A DNA stretch of 47,869 bases from CAYUVA01 sp964448115 [NCBI: uncultured bacterium] (GTDB taxonomy: Bacteria; CAYUVA01): positions 1-47,869 of the forward strand of contig CAYUVA010000037.1 in the NCBI GenBank assembly GCA_964448115.1. Direction: 5' to 3'. Each line of letters opens with the position of its first letter. The stretch's first letter is position 1. A program made the position numbers and the translations under genes. Under the pieces are notes generated by a model. That model made no database searches, had not been told where the DNA came from, and saw only the letters and a program-made list of their open reading frames with translations. Of the stretch, positions 6,521-14,751 are shown one piece after another.

Positions 6521-8950
6521 TCATTTTAACATCAGCCTTAGGAATATCCCTGCCAGCAGGTAAATCACGATGCCGATAAGGCAAACCGCAGTGAAGCCCA
6601 TATTAACCGCCAGGATGATCGCTAAGGTTGAACCTAAAATGCTGGTCGCTCCGTTCATCGCCCATGCCCAAGGAATCAAGGATGCATTGACATCGCCCAG
6701 ATACCTGATCCCGCTAGGGAATAACATGCCCATAAAAAATCCTGCGGGGAAAATTAAAATTACGCTCAGGAGCACCTTGAAGCCAAGATTCATGCTAATC
6801 AACCAATAAAATAGATAATGCTTCATTGGCAGATACAAAAGCAATCCCAGGCACAGAATAAATGGAATGTATGACAAAAAAGCGCCTGCTTTTATCTGCA
6901 ACCGCTCGGCAAACCAACTCCCCAAGCCAGTGAAGATAAGCAGCGAAAATAAAACTACAGATAGCGAATATAGCGGGTGTCCCAAGAAAAATATGAAGCT
7001 ATGGATGAAAAATATCTCGATCAGCATGAAGCCTAGTCCCAAACATGAAAAATAAAGCAACGGCGCCCACAGAGAACTGCCACTACCCTGCGTCCGGCGC
7101 CTTAGCCAAAGGGGAGCTACCAGAAACAGGATAACTACCACTACCAGCCCGAAGAATAACACGAAAAGCCAATTGGCAACCTGGTTGAACAATCCCCATA
7201 ATATGTTCTCCTTCAGATGACCATCCAACAGGCGGGTGAAGAAATACCAGGGCTTCACTGCATAAAAAAAGAATGGCTTGTCATCTACCGTTGGGCTGAT
7301 GTCGAACTCATAGTGCTTTATGAAGCGCTTTGGATGCACGCTTGATATCAGTCTTGAGCTGGGATGTTCGCTATCCTGTCCTGGAAGATGAAATATCTTG
7401 AACCTTAAAGTCTCAGCCTTATCCTTAAGCAGCTCGATTTCGTCCTCGGTGAATGGAGTGCGCTTTACTATAAATACCGCCTTGCCGTTAATGGCTCGAG
7501 TTGCACGCGAGCTAGGCAGCGGATTCTGCAGGATTGCTATGTGAGCCTGTGGATTGTCGATTCCCATTTCTCTCAGTGCTTCAATGGCAATGGCTGCCAG
7601 GCGTGGTATGGTGCGCGGCTGCTTGAGGCTGTGCCGGGTGATGCTCAGGATGCCAGTTGGCTTCAGGTGCTCAAGGTAATCGACGAACGCCTCCACCGTG
7701 TATATGTAATTCTCGGAGAGGGCAAAGGCACCGGCGAGCGTTGCTGCTGAGGTATCCACCATGGGGACATGGATGATATCGTATTTTTTCTTGCTCCTTT
7801 GGATGAAGCTGCGCCCTTCCTCGATATATAATGAAGCCCTTGTATCGTAGAATAATCTACCAGAATAATCGGCAAAGTATTCGGATAAATAACCTATGGT
7901 AGGATTTATCTCCACCGCATCGACATGTCTGCTGCCCAGAAGCAAAGCTACCAGCACATCCCGACCTCCCCCGGGACCGATGATCAGGACATCAGCGTTT
8001 CTTTTAAGATAATAGGGTAGCGAGTTGATATCGTATCTTAAAAATTGGATGGCAGACTCATTGTAGTCCCCGGAAAACTTGATTATCGGCGTGTAGGCAA
8101 AGGTGTCGATCCAGACGCCTAGAGTGTCGGGAAGCTCTCCTTGATAAACGACACTCAAGCCCTCCACATCAGGATTGGCGAAGCGCTCGGTTACATTGAC
8201 CCTGGAGAAGGCATCCCAGCGAGTATATATATTGTATTCCTGAGTCATCCCCCTTGCATATCTAAGCGGTGTGAAGGGAAACAGCTTATCGATGGCGATT
8301 AGTCCCAGGCAGAGAGCCATGATAACCAGGGCTGCTATTGATTTATGCTTCGAGCCGGCTAGGCTGCCGAGAAAGAATGCACTAAGCGCACCTAGTGCAG
8401 CTATCAGAAACAGGCTGCACAAGCCACCGAGAAGGTTCATGGTGAGTATCACGGCTAGACATCCCAAGCCAGCTCCCAGCAGATCGAAAAAATATATCCG
8501 ATTTACATGAGAGCTGAGGTGGTACAAGACCAGGCTTATGATCAGTCCGCTTAAGAAAAAGGGCGCAATGAACAGGAGGCTCAGCACCAATAGCGATGCA
8601 AATATATTATGGCTGGGAGAGAAGCTCGAGGTATCCATCACCCCAGGAAAATACATCCGGGGAACGATGAAGGTGGGGATTATGGTGAATATCGAAGACA
8701 ATAGAGCAAAGGTCGATACCTGTTTATATAACTTTTCAGTGGTAAAATATTCCTTGAAGACATATACCATAATGCCGCTAGCCCCCATGCCTATAAGCGC
8801 TAGCGATATGGCCATGAAGGCGAAGTGATAGAGGATCACAGCCGAAAAGACCCTGGTCAGCACTAACTCAAGCATCAAGGTCGATAGACAAAGAAAAAAG
8901 ATGCCCCGATATACCCTGGGATCGAGTCTTGCCTTGCTTGTTATATTCAT
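6521..8950 (-). CDS. Membrane protein with a central spermidine-synthase-like (SAM-binding) domain
   Basis: The 809 residues form three parts: about six hydrophobic helices (15-215), a soluble SAM-dependent methyltransferase/aminopropyltransferase fold (about 240-560), and about six further helices (590-805). The nucleotide-binding loop is LIIGPGGGRD (322-331), followed by VEINP (346-350). WDAFSRVNV (245-253) is the usual strand pair before the core. The position that carries the catalytic Asp pair in true spermidine synthases (a DSxDP-type loop) reads HVPMVDTSAAT (394-404), so aminopropyl transfer is doubtful. The substrate is unknown. The stop lies one base from the end of the convergent permease gene. 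A paralog with the same architecture is at 44664-46784. TATAAT at 8998-8993 may be the -10 of its promoter. Confidence 0.85.
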   Translation of the reverse strand: MNITSKARLDPRVYRGIFFLCLSTLMLELVLTRVFSAVILYHFAFMAISLALIGMGASGIMVYVFKEYFTTEKLYKQVSTFALLSSIFTIIPTFIVPRMYFPGVMDTSSFSPSHNIFASLLVLSLLFIAPFFLSGLIISLVLYHLSSHVNRIYFFDLLGAGLGCLAVILTMNLLGGLCSLFLIAALGALSAFFLGSLAGSKHKSIAALVIMALCLGLIAIDKLFPFTPLRYARGMTQEYNIYTRWDAFSRVNVTERFANPDVEGLSVVYQGELPDTLGVWIDTFAYTPIIKFSGDYNESAIQFLRYDINSLPYYLKRNADVLIIGPGGGRDVLVALLLGSRHVDAVEINPTIGYLSEYFADYSGRLFYDTRASLYIEEGRSFIQRSKKKYDIIHVPMVDTSAATLAGAFALSENYIYTVEAFVDYLEHLKPTGILSITRHSLKQPRTIPRLAAIAIEALREMGIDNPQAHIAILQNPLPSSRATRAINGKAVFIVKRTPFTEDEIELLKDKAETLRFKIFHLPGQDSEHPSSRLISSVHPKRFIKHYEFDISPTVDDKPFFFYAVKPWYFFTRLLDGHLKENILWGLFNQVANWLFVLFFGLVVVVILFLVAPLWLRRRTQGSGSSLWAPLLYFSCLGLGFMLIEIFFIHSFIFFLGHPLYSLSVVLFSLLIFTGLGSWFAERLQIKAGAFLSYIPFILCLGLLLYLPMKHYLFYWLISMNLGFKVLLSVILIFPAGFFMGMLFPSGIRYLGDVNASLIPWAWAMNGATSILGSTLAIILAVNMGFTAVCLIGIVIYLLAGIFLRLMLK

Positions 8951-9010
8951 CCTATTATTGAAGGATTAACCCTTGGTGTCTTAGTCAGCGCCATTATAAA
9001 CGCTTAAGGT

Positions 9011-9044
9011 AAAAAAATAAAAAAGGATATCGAGATCCATCGAT
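9011..9044 (-). terminator. Hairpin plus T-tract after the PLP decarboxylase gene
   Basis: On the minus strand ATCGA and TCGAT (9044-9040 and 9033-9029) pair around a 6-base loop. An almost unbroken T-tract (9024-9011) follows after four bases. It lies just downstream of the decarboxylase stop at 9063, as expected for intrinsic termination. The stem is short. Confidence 0.45.
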
Positions 9045-9062
9045 TGTCAACAACTACCATGT

Positions 9063-10508
9063 CTATTCACGATATCTGTACAGTTCATTGAAGAACTCGG
9101 TTAGCATCTTCTCTCGCACCTTGGCTGGCAGGGCATTTAGCACCTGGTTTATCTCAGCAAGTCGCTCAGGCAGTTCCACCCCTTTTATCCCCGCCATGGA
9201 AAGCATCTGCTCGAACACGCTCTCATTAAATTCGATATTTTCTTCACCAGCAAACATGGAGCTGATTAACTGGGGAAGCTCCGACCTCTCGGCGCTCTTG
9301 GCGCGCTGCACAGCCTTTTGCAGGTCTGCAAGAAAATCATCTACCCACTTGCGATTCGACGGATTTATCGACAGGTGAATATTCTCCTTGGAGCTATGAA
9401 ATGATAGCTGCGGCTGGATGAACCATCCCAGTTGCTTCATCTCGTCTATTATATGGAATACATCCACCGTATCCGAGGTGAAGGACAGAAGGTTCATCTC
9501 CGGGTAAGCCATCAGCCTTAGATCGTCCATCTTATCGATTGCATCAGCCATAATTTTCGTGGTTTGGAGCGCATTTCGGGCAAGCTCAAGATACCCCTCA
9601 TCGCCCAGGAAATTCACGATAGCCCAGGCAGCAGCCAAGGGACCGCCGGTCTTTGTGCTTTGGATGGTGTTGTTTATCACCGAGTACCCGGACCAACTGG
9701 CGCAGGTATATATCTGGTACTTCCTTAGCTGCTTGTTTCTGTAAAGCACGACGGAAGCGCCTTTTGCTGCAAAGGCGTACTTGTGGAAGTCCATGGATAT
9801 GGAGCTGACGCCGGGCACAGAAAAATCAAATGGTGGCACCGGCGAGCCTAAACGCTTGAAATAGGGAAGCAAAAATCCTCCCATGCAGGCATCGACATGC
9901 AGCCATAGTTCGTGTTCTTGCGCCAGCTTGCCCAGATGCTCGATGGGGTCGATGACGCCATGAGCATAAGAGACAGCGGAGCCGACCAGCATTATCGTAT
10001 TGGGAGTGATTGCACCTTGAATCGCATCCACATCAGCCTTATAGGTAGCGGGATCAATCGGCACCATCACCGTCTTCACATCCAGGTAGTGCGCTGCCTT
10101 GTGGAAGGCTGCGTGTGCGGTCTCAGGGAGGATCATCTCCGGCTCTCTTATATTGGGGCGTTTGTCTCGGTTGTAATCCCTGGCAGCCTTGACAGCGAGT
10201 ATAATGCTCTCGGTGCCGCCGCTGGTAAAGTTGCCCACCACATCCTGGTCTCCACCCAGATGGCTGGCAGCCATGGAAACCAGCTCGGTCTCGAAGCGAA
10301 GCATGCTCGGAAACGCAGTAGGGTCCAAGGCATTCTCGGACAAAAAGCTCATGTAGGCATGTTTTATAACCTCTGAAGCCTCCTCGCCGGGGTCGTAGAT
10401 ATAAGCCCATGCCCTGCCATCCCGCCAGTTCATGTCGTTTGCGCGGTATTGTTCCATAAGCTCGATGATCTTTTCCTTTGCAAAACCTTTTTCTGGAATC
10501 TTCTTCAT
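9063..10508 (-). CDS. Group II PLP-dependent decarboxylase / sphingosine-1-phosphate lyase-like enzyme
   Basis: This 481-residue cytosolic PLP enzyme has the group II decarboxylase fold. GNFTSGGTES (92-101) is the phosphate-binding loop, H133 lies in the PETAHAAFHKA cofactor-stacking segment, D206 in HVDACMGG contacts the pyridine nitrogen, and K243 in MDFHKYAF with AAKG after it is the Schiff-base lysine. The DFHKYAFAAKG form resembles sphinganine-1-phosphate lyases and archaeal tyrosine/aspartate decarboxylases more than classical GadB. Substrate is open: a phospho-sphingoid base, glutamate, aspartate or an aromatic amino acid. No other sphingolipid gene is visible here. GGAG about 8 bases upstream supports the ATG. 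A terminator-like hairpin follows the gene. Confidence 0.9.
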   Translation of the reverse strand: MKKIPEKGFAKEKIIELMEQYRANDMNWRDGRAWAYIYDPGEEASEVIKHAYMSFLSENALDPTAFPSMLRFETELVSMAASHLGGDQDVVGNFTSGGTESIILAVKAARDYNRDKRPNIREPEMILPETAHAAFHKAAHYLDVKTVMVPIDPATYKADVDAIQGAITPNTIMLVGSAVSYAHGVIDPIEHLGKLAQEHELWLHVDACMGGFLLPYFKRLGSPVPPFDFSVPGVSSISMDFHKYAFAAKGASVVLYRNKQLRKYQIYTCASWSGYSVINNTIQSTKTGGPLAAAWAIVNFLGDEGYLELARNALQTTKIMADAIDKMDDLRLMAYPEMNLLSFTSDTVDVFHIIDEMKQLGWFIQPQLSFHSSKENIHLSINPSNRKWVDDFLADLQKAVQRAKSAERSELPQLISSMFAGEENIEFNESVFEQMLSMAGIKGVELPERLAEINQVLNALPAKVREKMLTEFFNELYRYRE

Positions 10509-10713
10509 ACAATTTGCTCCGCGAGTAAGTTAATCTGCTGTTTTAGTTGTAAAGCACCTCACTATGATAACAGGAAATTGGTAACATCAAATAACTGGCG
10601 CTGTCAACGATTGTGTTTCTCCCCAGATTCTCGGTTTGAAATCCAAGGTGTGGAGATGGCAAGAATAGGGTGTCCTTCCTACTGTCGCGCTCCCACCCCT
10701 TTGTTATTGCCGT

Positions 10714-10730
10714 CCCGCAATAAATGCGGG
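10714..10730. repeat. GC-rich hairpin, possibly a dispersed palindromic element
   Basis: CCCGCA and TGCGGG pair perfectly around ATAAA. The flanks (ttgccgt before, gggaatcc after) resemble short palindromic intergenic repeats found in many bacterial genomes. Only one copy is visible in this window. Confidence 0.4.
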
Positions 10731-10836
10731 GGGAATCCAAAGGAAAAAATGTTATTACCTTATGAGCCCTGCGCAAGCTAGTGAGAAACTCGGAATGATC
10801 CCGACCTTATCGGTAGCTTGGTATTACTGACATTTT

Positions 10837-10897
10837 GAGACAAACCCTTTTTATTCCCCCCCGTTTACGGGGAGATGAAGGGTGAGTAAACTGTCTC
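10837..10897. repeat. Nested inverted repeat (three arm pairs)
   Basis: Three pairs of arms nest around one centre: GAGACA (10837-10842) with TGTCTC (10892-10897), ACCCTT (10844-10849) with AAGGGT (10878-10883), and CCCCGT (10859-10864) with ACGGGG (10867-10872). As RNA this would fold into one long interrupted stem. It lies about 110 bases upstream of the promoter for the barrel gene. Confidence 0.55.
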
Positions 10898-11006
10898 GAA
10901 GTGGCGACCTAAATCTTATGTCATGAGGAGTGCCGACTTTTGGGATCTTGTTTTTAATACCATTTGCTAAAAGTGCATAAATTCAAACTTTAGAACAAAT
11001 TATATA

Positions 11007-11035
11007 TTGACATCAGAGAAAGGGTGATATATAAA
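11007..11035 (+). promoter_or_regulatory. Sigma-70-like promoter for the barrel-caspase operon
   Basis: TTGACA (11007-11012), 17-base spacer, TATAAA (11030-11035). Transcription would start near 11042, giving a leader of about 95 bases. Confidence 0.6.
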
Positions 11036-11137
11036 TATTGTAATCAGGATAACGAAATTACAGAAAATCTCGGACAGAACTTAGAAAAGGTACTCAGTGA
11101 ACTTTCTATGTAGATAAATATCAAAAGGAAAATGCCA

Positions 11138-12370
11138 ATGGAGAAGCAACCTCATTTCGACAGATTGATCGGGATAATTGTCCTGTTGATAATTATGGTG
11201 CCTGGGATGGCATTCGCCTTGAGGGCAGGCATACCGGCTAAGGCTTTCAACATATCCTTCTATGGGGCTGGTGCGCGAGCTATGTCCATGGGCGGTGCGT
11301 TCATCTCTATCGCCGATGATGCGACCGCTGTGGAGTGGAACCCGGCTGGTATCTGCGTGATGATAAAACCGGAGGTGTTCCTCAGCGCCAAGCTGATCGA
11401 CTTCACACACCAGGAATTAAAGGGCGGAACCGCCGATGCAATCGAATACCAGGATGTCAAAGAGAGCTATATCAGCCCCACCTTCGGGAGCCTGGTCATT
11501 CCCATCAACCGATTCGTGCTCGGATTCTATCGCCTGGTAGTCGCAGATTGGCGCAAGGAGTGGATTTCAGCCCCGATATACACATCGGATAGCCAAGCAG
11601 TCTTTATATCTGGATTGGAAAATAAAACTATTACTGAAGTGGTCAATTACGGCATTACACCAAGTTACCGGCTCAAGGATAACTTCTATATCGGCGCCAG
11701 TCTCAGGTATTCTGCGCTCTCGAATGACGCCGAGGGGAGGCGCTGGACACCGGGAAGCACCAGCCCGACGGTGAATAGAGAGATCACGGATAACTACATG
11801 GGCATAGATCTTGGTGCCTTGTATAAGTTCGACCATTTAAGGCTCGGAATGGTTTATAAAAGCGGCGGAAGCATAGAGTATTATGACAACTACTGGGGAG
11901 ATGAATACACGCTCACCGAGAAGATAAATATACCCTGGTCCCTCGGATTCGGCATATCGGGAATTTGGAGCAATTTTACCGCTGCCTTCGATGCGGTCTA
12001 TGTGCCATACTCAAACCTGGGCGAGGATCTTGTCCTGCCCGATGATCCTGCGATTGAAGGGGTTTGGTATCCCGGAAGGGATGTGGTAGAGCTTCATCTC
12101 GGATTGGAGTATGTGGTTGTACTCGGTCGGGTACCGATTGCCCTGAGAAGCGGGATCTTTTATCAGCCGGCTCATCTGCCATACTATGACTCGAAGGATA
12201 GCACCCAGCGTGATGACATATTCACCGCAAATGTCTTCTACAAGGATGATGACCTAGTTTTCTTAAGTGCTGGCTTGGGCACAGCCATCGGTCGGGTAAA
12301 GGTTGACATTGGATACACAACTGCTGATAATATAAACGAAACATTAATATCAATCGGTTTTAGATTTTGA
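11138..12370 (+). CDS. PorV/FadL-like outer-membrane beta-barrel protein
   Basis: About 410 residues with a signal peptide (hydrophobic run LIGIIVLLIIMVPG, cleavage near AFA-LRAG). A typical PorV/OMPP1 N-terminal plug segment follows: YGAGARAMSMGGAF, then DDATAVEWNPAG. The rest alternates short hydrophobic strands with polar turns, and the chain ends in ISIGFRF, a C-terminal aromatic residue as in proteins inserted by the BAM complex. The role could be an outer-membrane channel or a secretion-linked barrel. AAAGGAA at 11124-11130 is 8 bases from the ATG at 11138 but only 2 from the ATG at 11132, so 11138 is the better start. The caspase gene starts immediately at its end, so the two form an operon. 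Confidence 0.85.
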   Translation: MEKQPHFDRLIGIIVLLIIMVPGMAFALRAGIPAKAFNISFYGAGARAMSMGGAFISIADDATAVEWNPAGICVMIKPEVFLSAKLIDFTHQELKGGTADAIEYQDVKESYISPTFGSLVIPINRFVLGFYRLVVADWRKEWISAPIYTSDSQAVFISGLENKTITEVVNYGITPSYRLKDNFYIGASLRYSALSNDAEGRRWTPGSTSPTVNREITDNYMGIDLGALYKFDHLRLGMVYKSGGSIEYYDNYWGDEYTLTEKINIPWSLGFGISGIWSNFTAAFDAVYVPYSNLGEDLVLPDDPAIEGVWYPGRDVVELHLGLEYVVVLGRVPIALRSGIFYQPAHLPYYDSKDSTQRDDIFTANVFYKDDDLVFLSAGLGTAIGRVKVDIGYTTADNINETLISIGFRF

Positions 12371-12372
12371 GG

Positions 12373-14658
12373 ATGAGGTATATACAGATAGTCTTGTTTG
12401 CTATAGTCATCATTGCAATAGTGCCTGGTGTGCTCTGCGCAAAGCAGTGGTACGAGTACTACGAGAATGCGATAAGATTGTACAAGGAAGGTTATTATGC
12501 GGATGCAGAACAGATTTTGCTCGATCTAATAAAGCAAAAGCGAAAGCCTGATAGGCGCATCCGCACTTACGGGATGAACTTTATCGAATATACTCCATAC
12601 AAGCTGTTGGGCGAGATCTACATCAGCCAAAAAAGGTGGAGCCAAGCGGATGAGGTTCTTAAAAAATCATTGAAATACGGCGCTGCGGAAAGTTCAGATG
12701 TAGAGAGCCTCCTTCAGAGCCTGCATCTTCCCCCAGAGACGCCATTTATCGAGACCTTGAAAAGCGATTACATCAGCGGTCATTTCAGGCTGCTCTGGGA
12801 TGCTACTCGGCGAGCAAAGAAGTATGAACTGTGGATATCCGATTCCATGTATTTCACCCAATACTCCAAATATCTGACCGACAGCAACGGGATAGCGATA
12901 CTTATCGATGCCAGCGGGCTTTATTATATAAAGCTCAGAGCCATCAATGACTACGGCGAGAGCGAATGGAGCTATATAGGTGAGCTAACTCTTCTGTTGC
13001 CGACCTATACCCCTACCTCGACCGCGACCGAGACCGACACGCCGAGCCGAACGCCAACTACAACCAGAACGCCTACTAATACAAGGACGCCGAGCAGGAC
13101 TCCAACAAAAACCTCGACATACACTGCTATTCCGACTCGCACTCCAACCAGGACACCGACCAGAACAGCCACACGCACACCTACCGGGCTACCGACCTTG
13201 ACTCCAACAAGGACTCCCACGCCGACCCGAACGCCGACCGCAATACCTACCTACACACCGACTCCTACTGGAATTGCCATTCCACCGCAAATTACCGTCC
13301 ATGAGCCTGTCGATGGCTATCAGACGACCCTTCCAGCAATTGCTTTGAAGGGTATAGTAAGCTCTCGTGTCCCTATAGATGACTTCTATGTCGCGCTTGG
13401 CGATCACTACAATAAGATCCCCATAAAAAGGGCATTGGATAGACGCCGCCAGGTGAATGAGATAAATTTCTCGGAGAGGATCAACCTAAGCCCCGGCTCC
13501 AATCGGATATTCGTTGTGGCAGGCAATAAATTCGGCATTTCCCGTAAGACCATCACTGTATATTTCAACGAGCCTACGCCAATCCCGGATGAGGAACGAA
13601 AGCTGGTCAATATAGACCGCATAATCGGCGGTCAAAGGTATGCTGTTATCATTGGAATCGCTGAATACGAGGATAGATCGATCCCAAGGCTTAAATATAC
13701 TATAGCTGATGCAAAGGCTATTTATGATACGCTGGTCGATCCTGAAGTGGGACAGATGAAGCCGGACAATATTCGGCTTTTGCTCAACAAAGAAGCCACC
13801 TTGATAAATGTCAAGTCAGCCATAGGTGATTGGGTCAGGCGCCAGGGAGCTACCCAGGACGACACCCTGATATTTTACTTTGCCGGGCATGGCGCTATTG
13901 CCGATGATATCTTTGGCGAGGAGCCTGATGGGATGGCAAAATACCTGGTCTGCTATGATACAAAACTGGATAAGCTGCACTTTTCCGGGCTTTCACAGTT
14001 GGATATGAACAGGTTATTTAGGTCGTTAAACTTGAAGCGCCTGGTTGTGATATTGGATGCCTGCCACTCTGGGGGAGTCGCCGGCTTCGGACTGCTTTCA
14101 TCGACCGGTCGAAGGACTTTACCAGCTAATTTTTACAGCAATCTATCCGGCGAGGGGAGAATCATCATCAGCTCCTCCAAAGCCAACGAGGTCTCGATGG
14201 AGTTGGATAGACTGGGGCATGGGCTTTTCACATATCATCTTTTAGGTGCATTGAAGGGCAAGGCTGACACGGATAAGGACGGCTTCTGCACCATAAACGA
14301 GATATACAACTATGTAAGCAAGATTGTTCCGCAGGAGGCTGGCAAGCTCGGCGGCAGGCAGCAGCCGATACTCGATGCCAGGCTGGAGGGGGACTTTGCG
14401 GTTACTTACAATATGTCTATTTTCAGAAAAATAGAGGAACTCAAGAAAGAAAGGCTTGCCAGACTGCTGGTCATTTTCTCTAAAGGTGAGATTACCAGCG
14501 AGGAGTATCAGCAGGCTTATGATATTCTGAGCAAGGACGACTCCGAGCTGACCTCGCTAGAGAAGGATCTTAAGAACCTTGTGATCGGCTTAGTAGAGGG
14601 CACCATCCGCCCAAAAACTTTCTCCGAATCGAGGAAATTGCTGATACAGCAAAAATGA
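12373..14658 (+). CDS. Secreted caspase-like peptidase (C14) with TPR-like, Thr-Pro linker and EF-hand-like loop
   Basis: About 761 residues (numbering here is from the TTG at 12367, alternative start). A signal peptide ends near LCA-K26. A helical TPR-like region spans about 30-120, an FN3-like beta domain 130-212, a Thr-Pro-Arg linker 213-302 and a beta-sandwich 308-402. The caspase domain spans about 420-660: YAVIIGI opens it, the catalytic dyad is H508 in FYFAGHG and C566 in LDACHSGG. D634-E645 ([12 protein letters not shown]) fits a canonical 12-residue EF-hand loop, so calcium control is possible. The tail (about 680-763) is a short helical region resembling a SHOCT-like segment. It probably acts in the periplasm or outside the cell. 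The gene overlaps or abuts the barrel gene (stop at 12370), which suggests a shared function or export route. Confidence 0.88.
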   Translation: MRYIQIVLFAIVIIAIVPGVLCAKQWYEYYENAIRLYKEGYYADAEQILLDLIKQKRKPDRRIRTYGMNFIEYTPYKLLGEIYISQKRWSQADEVLKKSLKYGAAESSDVESLLQSLHLPPETPFIETLKSDYISGHFRLLWDATRRAKKYELWISDSMYFTQYSKYLTDSNGIAILIDASGLYYIKLRAINDYGESEWSYIGELTLLLPTYTPTSTATETDTPSRTPTTTRTPTNTRTPSRTPTKTSTYTAIPTRTPTRTPTRTATRTPTGLPTLTPTRTPTPTRTPTAIPTYTPTPTGIAIPPQITVHEPVDGYQTTLPAIALKGIVSSRVPIDDFYVALGDHYNKIPIKRALDRRRQVNEINFSERINLSPGSNRIFVVAGNKFGISRKTITVYFNEPTPIPDEERKLVNIDRIIGGQRYAVIIGIAEYEDRSIPRLKYTIADAKAIYDTLVDPEVGQMKPDNIRLLLNKEATLINVKSAIGDWVRRQGATQDDTLIFYFAGHGAIADDIFGEEPDGMAKYLVCYDTKLDKLHFSGLSQLDMNRLFRSLNLKRLVVILDACHSGGVAGFGLLSSTGRRTLPANFYSNLSGEGRIIISSSKANEVSMELDRLGHGLFTYHLLGALKGKADTDKDGFCTINEIYNYVSKIVPQEAGKLGGRQQPILDARLEGDFAVTYNMSIFRKIEELKKERLARLLVIFSKGEITSEEYQQAYDILSKDDSELTSLEKDLKNLVIGLVEGTIRPKTFSESRKLLIQQK
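13003..13270 (+). repeat. Degenerate Thr-Pro-coding microrepeat
   Basis: A run of ACN/CCN/AGR-type codons gives short units of the TPTRTP kind within the caspase gene. It encodes a flexible secreted-protein linker. Similar linkers occur at about 16430-16605 and 16918-17030 in the beta-helix gene. Confidence 0.75.
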
Positions 14659-14751
14659 GGATATACTAAAAATGTATAAGCCAGGAAGCACAACTAGCAT
14701 GTTACTTTAAGAAAAGGTAATATTATAGCATAATCATCTAAACTGGAGGAC

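Larger units (their letters stand above)
10509..11137. other. Intergenic region with hairpin elements and one promoter
   Basis: No convincing gene is present in these 629 bases; the ORFs on both strands lack ribosome-binding sites and protein-like composition. The region holds a GC-rich hairpin (10714-10730), a nested inverted repeat (10837-10897) and a good promoter (11007-11035) for the outer-membrane protein gene to the right. Confidence 0.6.

Noticed and set aside
13005-13220. Minus-strand ORF of Val/Gly repeats
   Set aside because: It is the antisense shadow of the Thr-Pro linker microrepeat in the caspase gene.
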